DNA of 64,000 nt from Nostoc sp. 'Peltigera membranacea cyanobiont' N6. Lineage in GTDB: Bacteria > Cyanobacteriota > Cyanobacteriia > Cyanobacteriales > Nostocaceae. A program made the position numbers and the translations under genes. Shown piece by piece: positions 8,306 to 17,054 of this stretch (positions are counted from its first letter, which is position 1; every line of letters begins with the position of its first letter). The DNA is taken from contig NZ_CP026681.1 in the NCBI RefSeq assembly GCF_002949735.1, positions 558,001-622,000 of the forward strand, written 5' to 3'. The notes under the pieces were generated by a model. That model was not told the DNA's origin. It worked only from the letters and a program-made list of their open reading frames with translations, and did no database searches.

Positions 8306-10415
8306 AGGAATTTATATCATCAGGCATAGGTTGTAAAGCTACAAGACCTACTTTACTAAGTAAACACTGACCCTGACGAGTGGTTAGCATCTGGGCAAAT
8401 GTAGAACCACCAGGCAGGCGGCTGCTGTCTTTAGGGTACACTACAAAAATAGGGTATCCCAGGGGGTAGCTTTGGAAAGTTGTGACATCAACATAATAAT
8501 CATCATGTTGACACAAGTCATCTGAGGGATTAATTGAGCGGCGATCGCGCCTTTGAAACAGAGGTTGAATTGCTGACTTTTTACCATCTGCGATCGCTAG
8601 CGGATAGCCAGTACACTGACTCGAAGTTTTACTGATAATGCCAAAACTGATAATACCAGTGGTTCGCCCCTCTAAAGTCTCACTGCGGATCTGATTTTGG
8701 GTTTTTGTTGTATCAAGTTTAGTAACTTTCGCTGTAAATAAAGCTTCGTCTTGAGGGGCATTTTTGAGAATTATTTCTTTAAATTTACTGATTGCTTCTG
8801 GTTCAGTTGGAGCAAAAGGTTTCACAGTCAGATTTGGAAGTTTGGGACTAATTTGCTGCCAATTGGTAATTTTACCTGTGTAAATTTGACGCAATTGCTC
8901 AATATTTATTTGCCCACCCAGAGCATTAGCAATATTTGAGTCTCTTTTATTAAATGCTACAAAAACAAGTAATCCATCATAAGCAACTTGTCCTTTAGTA
9001 AGTTTATCTGTGATGTTGTCTGCCAAACTAGTAATTGCAAAATCTTTTTTGCTTGTTTGGACTTCTTCAATACTTTTAATCGGATTATTTATATTGGATG
9101 ACAAAACAGATTCATAGTTAAATGTTGCTGTTGCATCTGGCTTTGGTCTGGTCAACAAATCTCCTAAACGACTGTTGTCTACCGATTGCGTCAAAACAAA
9201 GCTCCATGTACTGTCTTTTTCTCCTGTGTAAGTAAATTGTCCAGAAGGGACGTTAGGGACTTCAGAGAAATTCCGCACAAGCCTAGACCAGAGTATATAT
9301 TGATTAGGATTATCTGTTTTCTTGCCCAAAAGCCAATATAAAATTACCCCGCCAAGTAGTAATAAAGCCAGAATTCCTAACAAAATTAAAGGCATTGACA
9401 AAGGCTTTTCTATTACTTGAGAAGCTGGAGAACGTACCGAACTCTTACCACTATCTTCTTTAGGAAGTTGTAGCAGTGCTTGACGAGCCGTTTCCGCATT
9501 CTCGAAAGGAGTTTCTAGCCCCATTAAACGATAAATAAACTGCTTCAAATGGCTATCGGTATCTGGCCATTGTTGATTATCTCTAGGGTCGAGAGGCTGG
9601 TTGGATAAAAAATTAATTGTTCTTCCTGCCCACAAATAAAAGGCTAGCAACCCTAATGATTCTAAATCTTGCTCGGGTCTGGCGGGTGCGGGTTGAGTAA
9701 TAATAGGTGGAATAAATAAGTTTTCCCAGATAGCTAAATCGCAAAAGTATATAGAGAACTCTTGATTATTTTCTACTTTAATTAAAGTACTATCTAAATT
9801 AATGTTGCCGTGAGTTATACCCAGTTGTGTTTGATTGGAGGGGAAACGCAGCTTTTGGGTGTGGAGAAACTGGAGAGTTTGTAAACCTTGATTTAGTACC
9901 TCACGCACATCAAGAGATGTCATTGCTCCCTTTTCTATGAGATACTTACCTAAAGTTTGGGATGACTCTATTCCTTGAGTAATTAAATAACAACGCTCTC
10001 CTTTTTCATCTGCGATCGCTTCTTTAGTTTCCACCAGACGGAAGTTTTGAATTCTACTATCGGCTAAACTTACCCCACCCACCCGTTTAAAAGTATCTTT
10101 GCGCTTTTGAGTCTCGCTTTCATTAAAAGAACGATTGGGTAGTAGGTATTCTTTGATGATGACAGGTTGTTTGTCCTTGAGTTGGATACCTGAGTATAAG
10201 CGGCCTAAACCCCGCACACCAATAAAACTAGCTATTTGATAAGTCCCCTGATTTCCTTTAATCTCAGCCTCCTGTGGTAAAGTTGCCGGAAAACCACATT
10301 CCAAGCAAAACTTAGCCCCCTTGATTTGCTGCGCCGTTTGAAAAGGGCGATCGCAACTTAAGGGAGAATTATACGAACAGGGGTATTGTTGATAAAAAGA
10401 TTCAAATGAAGGCAT
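8283..10415 (-). CDS. Membrane pseudokinase fused to PstS-like substrate-binding domain
   Basis: This 710-aa protein has a Cys-containing N-terminal segment, a kinase-like domain (about 45-310), one membrane span near 345-365 (LILLGILALLLLGGVILYWL) and a C-terminal PBP/PstS-like domain (about 420-700) with LRQIYTGKITNWQQI. The kinase keeps a glycine-rich loop and a Lys (VIIKEYL), but the catalytic loop reads HGNINLDSTL where active kinases have HRDxKxxN, and DFG is replaced by DLA. It is therefore probably catalytically dead. The likely topology places the binding domain outside the membrane and the pseudokinase inside. It may sense a ligand and relay it to the FHA partner. The ATG at 10415 is preferred to a TTG two codons upstream. 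Confidence 0.75.
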   Translation of the reverse strand: MPSFESFYQQYPCSYNSPLSCDRPFQTAQQIKGAKFCLECGFPATLPQEAEIKGNQGTYQIASFIGVRGLGRLYSGIQLKDKQPVIIKEYLLPNRSFNESETQKRKDTFKRVGGVSLADSRIQNFRLVETKEAIADEKGERCYLITQGIESSQTLGKYLIEKGAMTSLDVREVLNQGLQTLQFLHTQKLRFPSNQTQLGITHGNINLDSTLIKVENNQEFSIYFCDLAIWENLFIPPIITQPAPARPEQDLESLGLLAFYLWAGRTINFLSNQPLDPRDNQQWPDTDSHLKQFIYRLMGLETPFENAETARQALLQLPKEDSGKSSVRSPASQVIEKPLSMPLILLGILALLLLGGVILYWLLGKKTDNPNQYILWSRLVRNFSEVPNVPSGQFTYTGEKDSTWSFVLTQSVDNSRLGDLLTRPKPDATATFNYESVLSSNINNPIKSIEEVQTSKKDFAITSLADNITDKLTKGQVAYDGLLVFVAFNKRDSNIANALGGQINIEQLRQIYTGKITNWQQISPKLPNLTVKPFAPTEPEAISKFKEIILKNAPQDEALFTAKVTKLDTTKTQNQIRSETLEGRTTGIISFGIISKTSSQCTGYPLAIADGKKSAIQPLFQRRDRRSINPSDDLCQHDDYYVDVTTFQSYPLGYPIFVVYPKDSSRLPGGSTFAQMLTTRQGQCLLSKVGLVALQPMPDDINSYACKSVP

Positions 10416-10458
10416 AAGCAAAGAGTTTCGTGAATTGCGCCGATTACTTCCGTCGCGC

Positions 10459-11133
10459 TCAAGCGTGAACTAATCCTAACTTGAGGGCAGCCACAATCGC
10501 TTGAGTCCGGCTAGTAACCTTCAATTTTTCAAAAATACTGGTGAGATGTGCCTTAACAGTCGCAACTGTTACATATAAATGTTTGGCGATTTCTTCATTA
10601 GAAGCACCTTGAGTTAACCAGTATAAAACCTCTTGCTCTCTTTCGGTTAAATGCACTTTATGACATGCTTTTAGACAAGAATCTGAGTAAGCCTGAAAAA
10701 ACCGGAAAAATCGACTAGCAACTTCTGAAGGTAGATAAATTTCCGCTCTTGTCACAGTCTCAATCGCCTCACACAATTGTGTTGCTACACGATTTTTAAA
10801 CACATAACCTGCGGCTCCCGCCTGCATTGCTCTAAAAATCCAGTCGTCTTCTTGATGAGCCGACAACACTAAAATCTTGCCAGTGTAAGCAGTTTCCTTA
10901 AGACGTGCTAAAACTGTAATCCCATCACATCCCTTCAATTGCATATCCAGCAAAATTAAATCTGGACACTTTTGGGCTATAAACTTTAAAACCTGCTCCA
11001 CAGAATCTGCATCACCGATAACTTCTACAGGTAAGGCAGAATTAATACTATAGAAGTTGAGAAGAGTCCGTAATCCTTGGCGGAACCGTTCTTCATCATC
11101 TACCAACAAAACCGAAAGTTTATTATTATTCAT
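10459..11133 (-). CDS. NarL/LuxR-family response regulator
   Basis: This 224-aa protein has a receiver domain (1-125) with the acidic pair D12/D13 and phospho-acceptor D63 in LILLDMQLKG. It has a C-terminal LuxR-type helix-turn-helix (about 155-220; LTEREQEVLYWLTQGASNEE, then TVKAHLTSIFEKL). It should bind DNA once phosphorylated by a histidine kinase. The kinase gene lies 23 bases upstream on the same strand, so they form a natural pair. Because the operon is divergent from the sheath/tube operon, a likely target is the shared promoter region 12300-12760. That target is an inference. Confidence 0.92.
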   Translation of the reverse strand: MNNNKLSVLLVDDEERFRQGLRTLLNFYSINSALPVEVIGDADSVEQVLKFIAQKCPDLILLDMQLKGCDGITVLARLKETAYTGKILVLSAHQEDDWIFRAMQAGAAGYVFKNRVATQLCEAIETVTRAEIYLPSEVASRFFRFFQAYSDSCLKACHKVHLTEREQEVLYWLTQGASNEEIAKHLYVTVATVKAHLTSIFEKLKVTSRTQAIVAALKLGLVHA

Positions 11134-11156
11134 TTTTGTTAATTACGAATTATGAA

Positions 11157-12278
11157 TTAATTCCCGCTCCTTGGTCGAGGTAAAATTACAGAGAATTGCG
11201 CTCCACTTTCTGATAAAACTTGCGCCCAAATACTTCCTTGATGATCCAAAATAATTTTCTTAGCAATAGTTAAGCCTAGTCCTGTACCTCCTTTACGCCG
11301 GGAATAAAATGGAGTAAAAACTTTTTGTAAATCCTCTTGAGATAATCCTGTCCCTTGGTCGGAAATTTTAATTAAAACTTCATCTTGAAAAATTTGCCAG
11401 CTACAGGTAATAGTTCCTGAATTAGGACTAAAATGGACAGCATTACTGAGAATATTGTCAAATACTTGTTTCATTTGCAATCTGTCTATTCTCAGTGTCG
11501 TTGATGTATCGGGAATCGATATTTTAATTTTTTTCTGATTAATTAGAGGTTGTAAATTTGTGATACTTTCAACAACTAAACTTCTTAAATCTTGGTGTGT
11601 TGCCCTTAATTTTGCTCCTTGTCCACAATCAATAAGCTCGTTTAAATTCGTATCTAAATCTTGTATGCTTTCGCCAATAATTGTTGCTTGCTCTTGCCAA
11701 GGACTATCTTCTAAGCCTAAGCATAAGTTATGTGCATATAATCCTATAAGCCCTAGAGAGTTACGTAATTGATGCCCTATTCGATGCAAAACATCTTCTA
11801 GGAGTTGAATTTCAGTTTTTTGTCTTCCATAGTCTAAGTAAATATCTATATACTTACTCAAGAGCATAGCAGAGCGTTTAACAGACACTTGCAAACTCTC
11901 TGACAGAGGTTTATGAGTAATGATTTGAATGTATTCAGGTTTTTGATTTCTATAGGCTATGGGGCAAATGTAAGAAATAGATGAAAAATCCTTCAGCTTA
12001 AATTCATGCAAAGTCAAAGCAGGCGGAAAATCTGTCAGCCATCCTTCTGAGCGCAAATAATCCAAAGTTTTTCGAGAAAAAGGAGCTTGGTTTTGACCAT
12101 AACTTATAACTTCCTGATGATTTTTCAGCAAGCAATCATGATAGACAATCCGAGCGAAAAGAATTGGATATTGACTAGTTAACTGCTCAGACTCTAGCTG
12201 ACAAAAGCTCTGAATATCTGAGGAATTCAAATAATTCGAGCCATTCTCTAGTTTTTGTACAGAAAAGCCTAGTGTCAT
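11157..12278 (-). CDS. Sensor histidine kinase
   Basis: This roughly 373-aa soluble kinase has an N-terminal sensor-like region (about 1-145) without a clear family or membrane span. A HisKA-type dimerisation helix carries the phosphorylated His in RIGHQLRNSLGL (near residue 168). A HATPase domain has N box QVFDNILSNAVHFSP, G1 DQGTGL and G2 GGTGLGLTIAKK. It should autophosphorylate and pass phosphate to the response regulator 23 bases downstream. I chose the ATG at 12278; a TTG at 12299 is also in frame. It is the first gene of the four-gene minus-strand regulatory operon. Confidence 0.9.
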   Translation of the reverse strand: MTLGFSVQKLENGSNYLNSSDIQSFCQLESEQLTSQYPILFARIVYHDCLLKNHQEVISYGQNQAPFSRKTLDYLRSEGWLTDFPPALTLHEFKLKDFSSISYICPIAYRNQKPEYIQIITHKPLSESLQVSVKRSAMLLSKYIDIYLDYGRQKTEIQLLEDVLHRIGHQLRNSLGLIGLYAHNLCLGLEDSPWQEQATIIGESIQDLDTNLNELIDCGQGAKLRATHQDLRSLVVESITNLQPLINQKKIKISIPDTSTTLRIDRLQMKQVFDNILSNAVHFSPNSGTITCSWQIFQDEVLIKISDQGTGLSQEDLQKVFTPFYSRRKGGTGLGLTIAKKIILDHQGSIWAQVLSESGAQFSVILPRPRSGN

Positions 12279-12299
12279 AGCTTCACTCGCTTTTTGCAA

Positions 12300-12760
12300 C
12301 CAAATGTTTTAATCTTCTGCCGACTAGTATAAAATTATGCAGTCCCAGGAATGTTTATTTTTTTGTTAAGTTATCTTGTTAGATAGTTAATACAAAGAAT
12401 TATTAAGTTTTTATTTGGATGCACTTCTCCTTTTTTTAAGTATATACAGTGTCTAGTATTGTTGTTTGCAATACTAGTAAAATGTCCAGTCCACAAAAAA
12501 ATGTAGTGCATCCCATTAAGAATTGCTCCAGACTAATCTACAAACTGAAGTTACTGCTTTTCGGATTTTTGAATCTAATATCTTCCAGTTCCCTCAATCA
12601 TCATTGTGGGAAGATTGGGGAATGGGTAATGGGTAATCAAGACTCAAGAAGAGTTTTTCAATTCCCAATCCCAAAAATATCGACAAAAGTCTAATTAACT
12701 TTAGAAGACCGATACATATACTGTAGATGCATCTGGATTAGCTACCAGCAGAACACCTTC
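12300..12760. promoter_or_regulatory. Divergent promoter region of the two CIS operons
   Basis: This 460-base AT-rich gap separates the histidine-kinase operon (-) from the Pvc16/sheath operon (+). It must hold promoters for both. It contains a perfect 9-bp inverted repeat, CTAGTATTG (12453-12461) and CAATACTAG (12469-12477) with a 7-base spacer, a plausible operator. Heptamer-like GGGTAAT repeats lie near 12620-12640. Small open frames here look random. No -10/-35 pair could be fixed with confidence. Confidence 0.5.
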
Positions 12761-13600
12761 ATGCTTATCTTCGTTCTTCAAACTTTAGCCGAAATTCTCG
12801 CTGGAGGAACCTCACTTACCAGTACAGAGCAAATTGACTTTAGCCATCCTGGTAATCGAAGGGAAGAGGGAGCAGGCCCGACTCTCAATTTATACATTTT
12901 TGATATCCGTGAGAGTAAGCAGGTACAACATTCTGGTAGGCAAGTTGAGCGCAAGCTAACACGCGCTCTACAACCTGCTACTGTAAATTGGGCACCCGCT
13001 TGGTTTGATGTTTCGCTGCTATTAACAGCCTGGGATAGAACAGCTTTAGGTGAACATCACTTTATTAGTGAGGCGTTGGCTGTACTTTTGCGCCATCGCA
13101 CCTTAGAAGAGGAGTTTTTGGTTCCTGAGTTACGGGGCTATGGTAATTTGAACATGACAGTTGCCCTAGAGCCGCCAATTGAAATTGGCTCTTTATGGAG
13201 CGCTCTGAATGTGCCATTGCGTTCAGCCTTATATTTGACAGTTACAATCCCCTTCGAGCCACAACCTACTCCAGTACCTTTGGTTTGGGAGCGGATTTTC
13301 AATTTGCGAAATCAATTATCTCGTGATAGCGACAGTCTAGTATTAACCAGGCGAGTTGCGATCGCGGGTATTGTCAAAAGTGCGGTGACAAATCTGCCGT
13401 TGGTAGCGACAGAAGTAGCTGTGACAGGAACAGAAAAGTCCATATTAACCACTAAAGAAGGGCTGTTCTTTTTTGAAGACCTTCGTTTAGGTAATTATGT
13501 TTTGACTCTGAATCATCCAGGCTATTTACCTCAAAATGTCAATGCATTGGTAGATAACCAAAGTAATACTTTCAAAGAAATATTTCTAACTCCTGAATAA
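12761..13600 (+). CDS. CIS tube/sheath terminator cap (Pvc16/DUF4255) with C-terminal beta domain
   Basis: This 279-aa protein has a DUF4255/Pvc16_N domain over about residues 1-190. Typical features are the N-terminal LQTLAEIL helix, YIFDIRES, and the region leading to PLRSALYLTVTIPFEP. Afp16/Pvc16 caps the distal end of the tube and sheath and fixes particle length. Residues about 198-279 form a separate beta-rich domain (VAIAGIVKS, then LTTKEGLFFFEDLRLGNYVL) that resembles carboxypeptidase-regulatory-like Ig folds. Such folds often mediate attachment. It is the first gene of the plus-strand structural operon, 30 bases before the sheath. Confidence 0.82.
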   Translation: MLIFVLQTLAEILAGGTSLTSTEQIDFSHPGNRREEGAGPTLNLYIFDIRESKQVQHSGRQVERKLTRALQPATVNWAPAWFDVSLLLTAWDRTALGEHHFISEALAVLLRHRTLEEEFLVPELRGYGNLNMTVALEPPIEIGSLWSALNVPLRSALYLTVTIPFEPQPTPVPLVWERIFNLRNQLSRDSDSLVLTRRVAIAGIVKSAVTNLPLVATEVAVTGTEKSILTTKEGLFFFEDLRLGNYVLTLNHPGYLPQNVNALVDNQSNTFKEIFLTPE

Positions 13601-13630
13601 TTAGCTTTTTACTGACTTGGAGAAACTTTC

Positions 13631-15292
13631 ATGGCTAGACTTGATTACTTTGCTCCTGGTGTCTATATCGAAGAAATTGACCGGGGTAGCCGACCAATTG
13701 AAGGTGTTAGCACGGCAGTTGCCGGATTTGTCGGCTTTACAGAAGACGTTCGTGGTGGGGCTGAGTTATACAAGCCCATGCTAGTAACCACTTGGACACA
13801 ATTTTTAAACTACTTTGCCCGTCTCAACTCTGACGGCTTCACCGACTTCAACGCCTATTTACCCTTTTCAGTCTACGGCTACTTTATGAATGGGGGCGGT
13901 CGTTGCTGGGTAACAAGTATTGGGACTCAGTTACCAGGCGCACCCAGACCGGCAACTCCAGAACCGGCTACCCTGAGAATCAACTCTAGAGGTAATCGTC
14001 CAGCCCTCCGCTTTACTTTGCGCCCTGAGCAAGCATCAGGCGGATTAGTAAATCTTGTAATTATTGATGGTTCGCCCCGCGCCTTACCCGAAGGTACTGA
14101 AGGAGAAGCGCCTCCAAATACAGGCGAATATTTCACCATCCAAATTCGTCGGGGAGATGAACTTTTAGAGGAATACGAAAACTTGACAATGAACCGCGAA
14201 CCTGCTGCTCAAGCAGCGACTTATGCGGTGACGGCATTGAGAAATTCGATGTACATCACCTTAGAAGACATAACTCAAAGTGGACAGCCTTTAGCTCGTC
14301 GTCCGGTAAATGGTCAATATGAACTAGCGCCACCCATTGTCGCCGCCCCACCTGATAGATTTTCGCAAAATTTAGAAGGGGTTCGAGACGATCGCACCGG
14401 GGTACGCGGTATCTTTGAAGTTGATGAAATCACAATGCTGGCCTGTCCTGATGTGATGCGGGCTTATCAAGAGCAGGTATTGAATTTAGATCAAGTCCAC
14501 GGCATCATCGAACTGATGATTAGTATGTGCGAAGGTTCTGCCAGTGGCGATATTCCCAATCCGCCCAACCGTATGGTTGTCCTTGATGCGCCACCGGATG
14601 CCGTCAAACCTCAACAAGTAGTGGAGTGGTTGAATAGATTTAACCGTCGTTCGATGTTTGCGGCCCTTTATTATCCTTGGATTAAAGTACCCAATCCACG
14701 CGATCGCGGTAATCCAATTTTAGTACCTCCTTGCGGTCATGTGATGGGCGTTTGGGCCCGCACCGATGAAACCAGAGGAGTTTACAAAGCGCCTGCAAAT
14801 GAAGTTCCTAGAGGCGTAATCGGTTTGGGCTATGACACAAACTTCCGCGAACAAGAACTATTAAATCCCCTGGGGATAAATTGCATTCGCAACTTCCCAA
14901 ATCGAGGTATCCGCATTTGGGGCGCACGCACTTTAGTTGAGCCAGATAAAACAGAGTGGCGTTACATCAGTGTGCGGCGGTTAATTAGCTATATTGAGAA
15001 ATCCCTAGAATTGGGAACTCAATGGGTAGTTTTTGAACCGAACGACCAAGATTTATGGGCGCGTGTAACCCGCACCGTCAGTAATTTCTTAGAGCGTATC
15101 TGGCGTGAAGGTGCTTTATTTGGGGCATCTCCAGCACAAGCATTTTATGTCAAGTGTGACGAAGAATTGAACCCACCAGAAACCAGAATTTTAGGACGTT
15201 TGTACATCGAAGTCGGTGTTTGCCCAGTCAGACCGGCTGAATTTGTGGTTTTCCGCATCAGCCAATGGAATGGCATTGAAGATAGCGAATAG
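13631..15292 (+). CDS. CIS contractile sheath protein
   Basis: This 553-aa protein begins ARLDYFAPGVYIEEIDRGSR, the N-terminal hallmark of phage/CIS sheath proteins (APGVYxEE). The conserved C-terminal half includes GVWARTDETRGVYKAPANE and the RIWGARTL region, and it ends with the usual VCPVRPAEFVVFRI strand. Sheath subunits form the helical outer cylinder whose contraction drives the tube through a membrane. The start has GGAG nine bases upstream. The middle (about 95-250) is the variable insertion domain, here Pro-rich. The length fits single-sheath eCIS. Only one sheath gene is in the window, against three in Afp/PVC. Confidence 0.95.
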   Translation: MARLDYFAPGVYIEEIDRGSRPIEGVSTAVAGFVGFTEDVRGGAELYKPMLVTTWTQFLNYFARLNSDGFTDFNAYLPFSVYGYFMNGGGRCWVTSIGTQLPGAPRPATPEPATLRINSRGNRPALRFTLRPEQASGGLVNLVIIDGSPRALPEGTEGEAPPNTGEYFTIQIRRGDELLEEYENLTMNREPAAQAATYAVTALRNSMYITLEDITQSGQPLARRPVNGQYELAPPIVAAPPDRFSQNLEGVRDDRTGVRGIFEVDEITMLACPDVMRAYQEQVLNLDQVHGIIELMISMCEGSASGDIPNPPNRMVVLDAPPDAVKPQQVVEWLNRFNRRSMFAALYYPWIKVPNPRDRGNPILVPPCGHVMGVWARTDETRGVYKAPANEVPRGVIGLGYDTNFREQELLNPLGINCIRNFPNRGIRIWGARTLVEPDKTEWRYISVRRLISYIEKSLELGTQWVVFEPNDQDLWARVTRTVSNFLERIWREGALFGASPAQAFYVKCDEELNPPETRILGRLYIEVGVCPVRPAEFVVFRISQWNGIEDSE

Positions 15293-15312
15293 TCCAAGAA
15301 TTCTCCTCTTGT

Positions 15313-15336
15313 AGAGACGCGATTTATCGCGTCTCT
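15313..15336. terminator. Intra-operon hairpin between sheath and tube genes
   Basis: AGAGACGCGA (15313-15322) pairs perfectly with TCGCGTCTCT (15327-15336) across a TTTA loop. No T-tract follows, so it may act as an mRNA-stability or attenuation element rather than a full terminator. The sheath and tube genes are in the same direction on either side, and their stoichiometry differs little, so processing is plausible. The word GAGACGCGA is also common in dispersed Nostoc-type repeats. Confidence 0.4.
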
Positions 15337-15384
15337 CCCCATTCCCCATTCCCAAATTAACTACACACAAAGGAGTCTAAAAGT

Positions 15385-15840
15385 ATGGCAGGCGAATTTT
15401 TAACCTCTTGTAAATTTTACTTTGAGGCTGATGGAATTACTGATAAATTCATCAAAGAAATTAGTGGACTAGGCGTTGAAAATACACCAGCGCAAGAAGT
15501 CCACGGTTCATCTAAGGGCGCTAAACTAATGCGTCAAGCTACACCAACTGTTGTTAAATTTACCAACATCACAGTAAAAGTCATCGCCACTGATGATATA
15601 GACCTTTATAAATGGTATCAAGATTGTAACGAAGATATGGGCGATCCTCGGAAGTGGGCACAAAATCGCAAGACGGGTTCAGTGGTTGCTTACGACCAAC
15701 AAGGCTCTGAAAAAGCACGGTGGAACATTGTCAATTGCTATCCTTGCAAATATACTGGCCCTACATTAACTGCCTCTGGTGGTGATATGGCAAATGAAAC
15801 AGTTGAATTGGTTCACGAAGGAATTAAACGAATCAAATAA
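15385..15840 (+). CDS. CIS inner tube protein (T4 gp19 family), paralogue 2
   Basis: This 151-aa protein has the compact tail-tube form: FYFEADGITDKFIKEISGLG at the N-terminus, a DLYKWYQDCNED helix in the middle and VELVHEGIKRI at the end. The length is typical for the major tube subunit. AGGAG lies about nine bases before the ATG. It follows the sheath gene by 92 bases and is probably the main tube component. The missing extended N-terminus of the other two paralogues supports this. Confidence 0.88.
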   Translation: MAGEFLTSCKFYFEADGITDKFIKEISGLGVENTPAQEVHGSSKGAKLMRQATPTVVKFTNITVKVIATDDIDLYKWYQDCNEDMGDPRKWAQNRKTGSVVAYDQQGSEKARWNIVNCYPCKYTGPTLTASGGDMANETVELVHEGIKRIK

Positions 15841-15906
15841 TCGTAATTAGGTAAAGCCTGCGGCATAGCTTTGCTTAGAGCGTAGCGGTAGCGAGTCGCA
15901 AGCTTC

Positions 15907-15934
15907 ATTACGAATTACGAATTACGAATTACGA
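15907..15934. repeat. Heptamer tandem repeat ATTACGA x4
   Basis: Four perfect ATTACGA units are followed by ATTATTT. It lies just before the third tube gene and follows a GC-rich dispersed-repeat fragment (15855-15900). Such short tandemly repeated heptamers are a known feature of heterocystous cyanobacterial genomes. Confidence 0.85.
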
Positions 15935-15945
15935 ATTATTTAACA

Positions 15946-16440
15946 GTGGTACAATCCGCAAGCCGAATTCCAGAAGTTCTGACAGCCCATCGGTTCTATT
16001 TAGAACTGACACTAGAAGGTCAAAACGATGCCAATTGCTTCTTTTTGGAGTGTCAAGGCTTCAAAAGAACCCAAGAGGTAATTGAAATTTGTGAAGTTAC
16101 CTCTCAAACCTGGGGTACAAAAGGGCAGTCAAAAGGTCAAGTGGTGAGAACTAAACTTCCTAGCAATCCTAAAAGTGGTAATCTCACTCTGCGTAGAGGT
16201 ACCACTAAATCTATGGATTTTTGGAAGTGGTTTGAAAAAGTCGAAAAAGGTAATTGGTCTGGGCAACGTAGACTTGTTGCTTTGTCTATTTATAATCAGG
16301 CAAATGAAGAAGTAGCTAGATTTGAATTAGCTGGTGCTTGGCCCGCAAGTTACAAAATTGCCGATGTTAACGCCCGCAGCCATGACATCGAAATTGAGGA
16401 AATGGAGGTTGCTTTTGAGGAATTTAAGCGCGTGAAGTAA
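15946..16440 (+). CDS. CIS inner tube protein (T4 gp19 family), paralogue 3
   Basis: This 164-aa protein has HRFYLELTLEGQNDANCFFLE, then LTLRRGTTKSMDFWKWF, then IEIEEMEVAFEEFKRVK, all typical of T4_gp19 tube proteins. It is closer in layout to the minus-strand paralogue than to the major tube. The likely start is a GTG at 15946 because a TAA lies only five bases upstream in the repeat-derived leader and no ATG is nearby. No clear ribosome site is visible. The heptamer repeats abut the start, so the repeat may have displaced the original leader. It probably forms a specialised ring near the baseplate. Confidence 0.85.
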   Translation: MVQSASRIPEVLTAHRFYLELTLEGQNDANCFFLECQGFKRTQEVIEICEVTSQTWGTKGQSKGQVVRTKLPSNPKSGNLTLRRGTTKSMDFWKWFEKVEKGNWSGQRRLVALSIYNQANEEVARFELAGAWPASYKIADVNARSHDIEIEEMEVAFEEFKRVK

Positions 16441-16451
16441 TTAGGAGGAGT

Positions 16452-16799
16452 ATGTTTCCTACAGAGTTTGAATTTACATTGCCAAAGGGGTATCTAGACT
16501 CTGAAGGCAACCTCCACCGCAAAGGTGTAATGCGGTTATCAACGGCGATAGACGAGATTGCACCCTTGCGTGACCCACGCGTTAAAGCTAATCCCGTTTA
16601 TGCCACAATTATTATCTTGTCACGAGTGATTACCCACTTGGGTGCTTTATCAGAAGTAACTCCTGCAATAGTAGAAAACTTTTTTGCCCAAGATTTAAAT
16701 TACCTGCAAGATTTTTATCGTCGAATTAATGGCTTGGAAAGCGAAACTTCCATACCAGAAGATACAATAAATTCCCCCGAAGTAGTTCTTCATAATTGA
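16452..16799 (+). CDS. Mu gp41-like tail assembly protein of CIS locus, copy A
   Basis: This 115-aa protein begins TEFEFTLPKGYLDSEGNLHRKGVMRL and continues with a KANPVYATIIILSRVITHLG helix. This pattern is shared with the next gene at 17055 and with small Mu gp41-like/tail assembly proteins of CIS loci. Such proteins are thought to act as chaperones for tape-measure or tube assembly. A strong AGGAGG lies just before the ATG, 11 bases after the tube stop. It lacks the CxxC segment that ends copy B. Confidence 0.65.
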   Translation: MFPTEFEFTLPKGYLDSEGNLHRKGVMRLSTAIDEIAPLRDPRVKANPVYATIIILSRVITHLGALSEVTPAIVENFFAQDLNYLQDFYRRINGLESETSIPEDTINSPEVVLHN

Positions 16800-17003
16800 A
16801 TGGGGCATTGGGGGATGAGGGAGATGGGGAAAAAGAACTAGTTATTATTGCCAAATGACCAAATTTAACTAATTTTGGGAGTTTAAGTGAAGAGCAACTA
16901 ACAAGTGGGAAGTTTTGTAGCGGAGTCTAAATCGCCGTTACAAAACTTAATTACTTTAGCGTAGCAGTAGCGCGTTCGCTTTTAGCGTCTCGTAGAGAGC
17001 GTC

Positions 17004-17038
17004 ATTACGAATTACGAATTACGAATTACGAATTACGA
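17004..17038. repeat. Heptamer tandem repeat ATTACGA x5
   Basis: Five perfect ATTACGA units lie 17 bases before the copy B start. The preceding stretch 16960-17003 (TTTAGCGTAGC...CTCGTAGAGAGCG) is another dispersed Nostoc-type repeat fragment. The same arrangement, repeat fragment then ATTACGA array, precedes the tube gene at 15946. The gap 16800-17054 holds no gene. Confidence 0.85.
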
Positions 17039-17054
17039 ATTATTTTAATTACCT

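Noticed and set aside
12449..12694. 81-aa plus-strand frame in the divergent CIS promoter region
   Set aside because: It has no start-site support or recognisable domain, and its end consists of heptamer-like repeat DNA.
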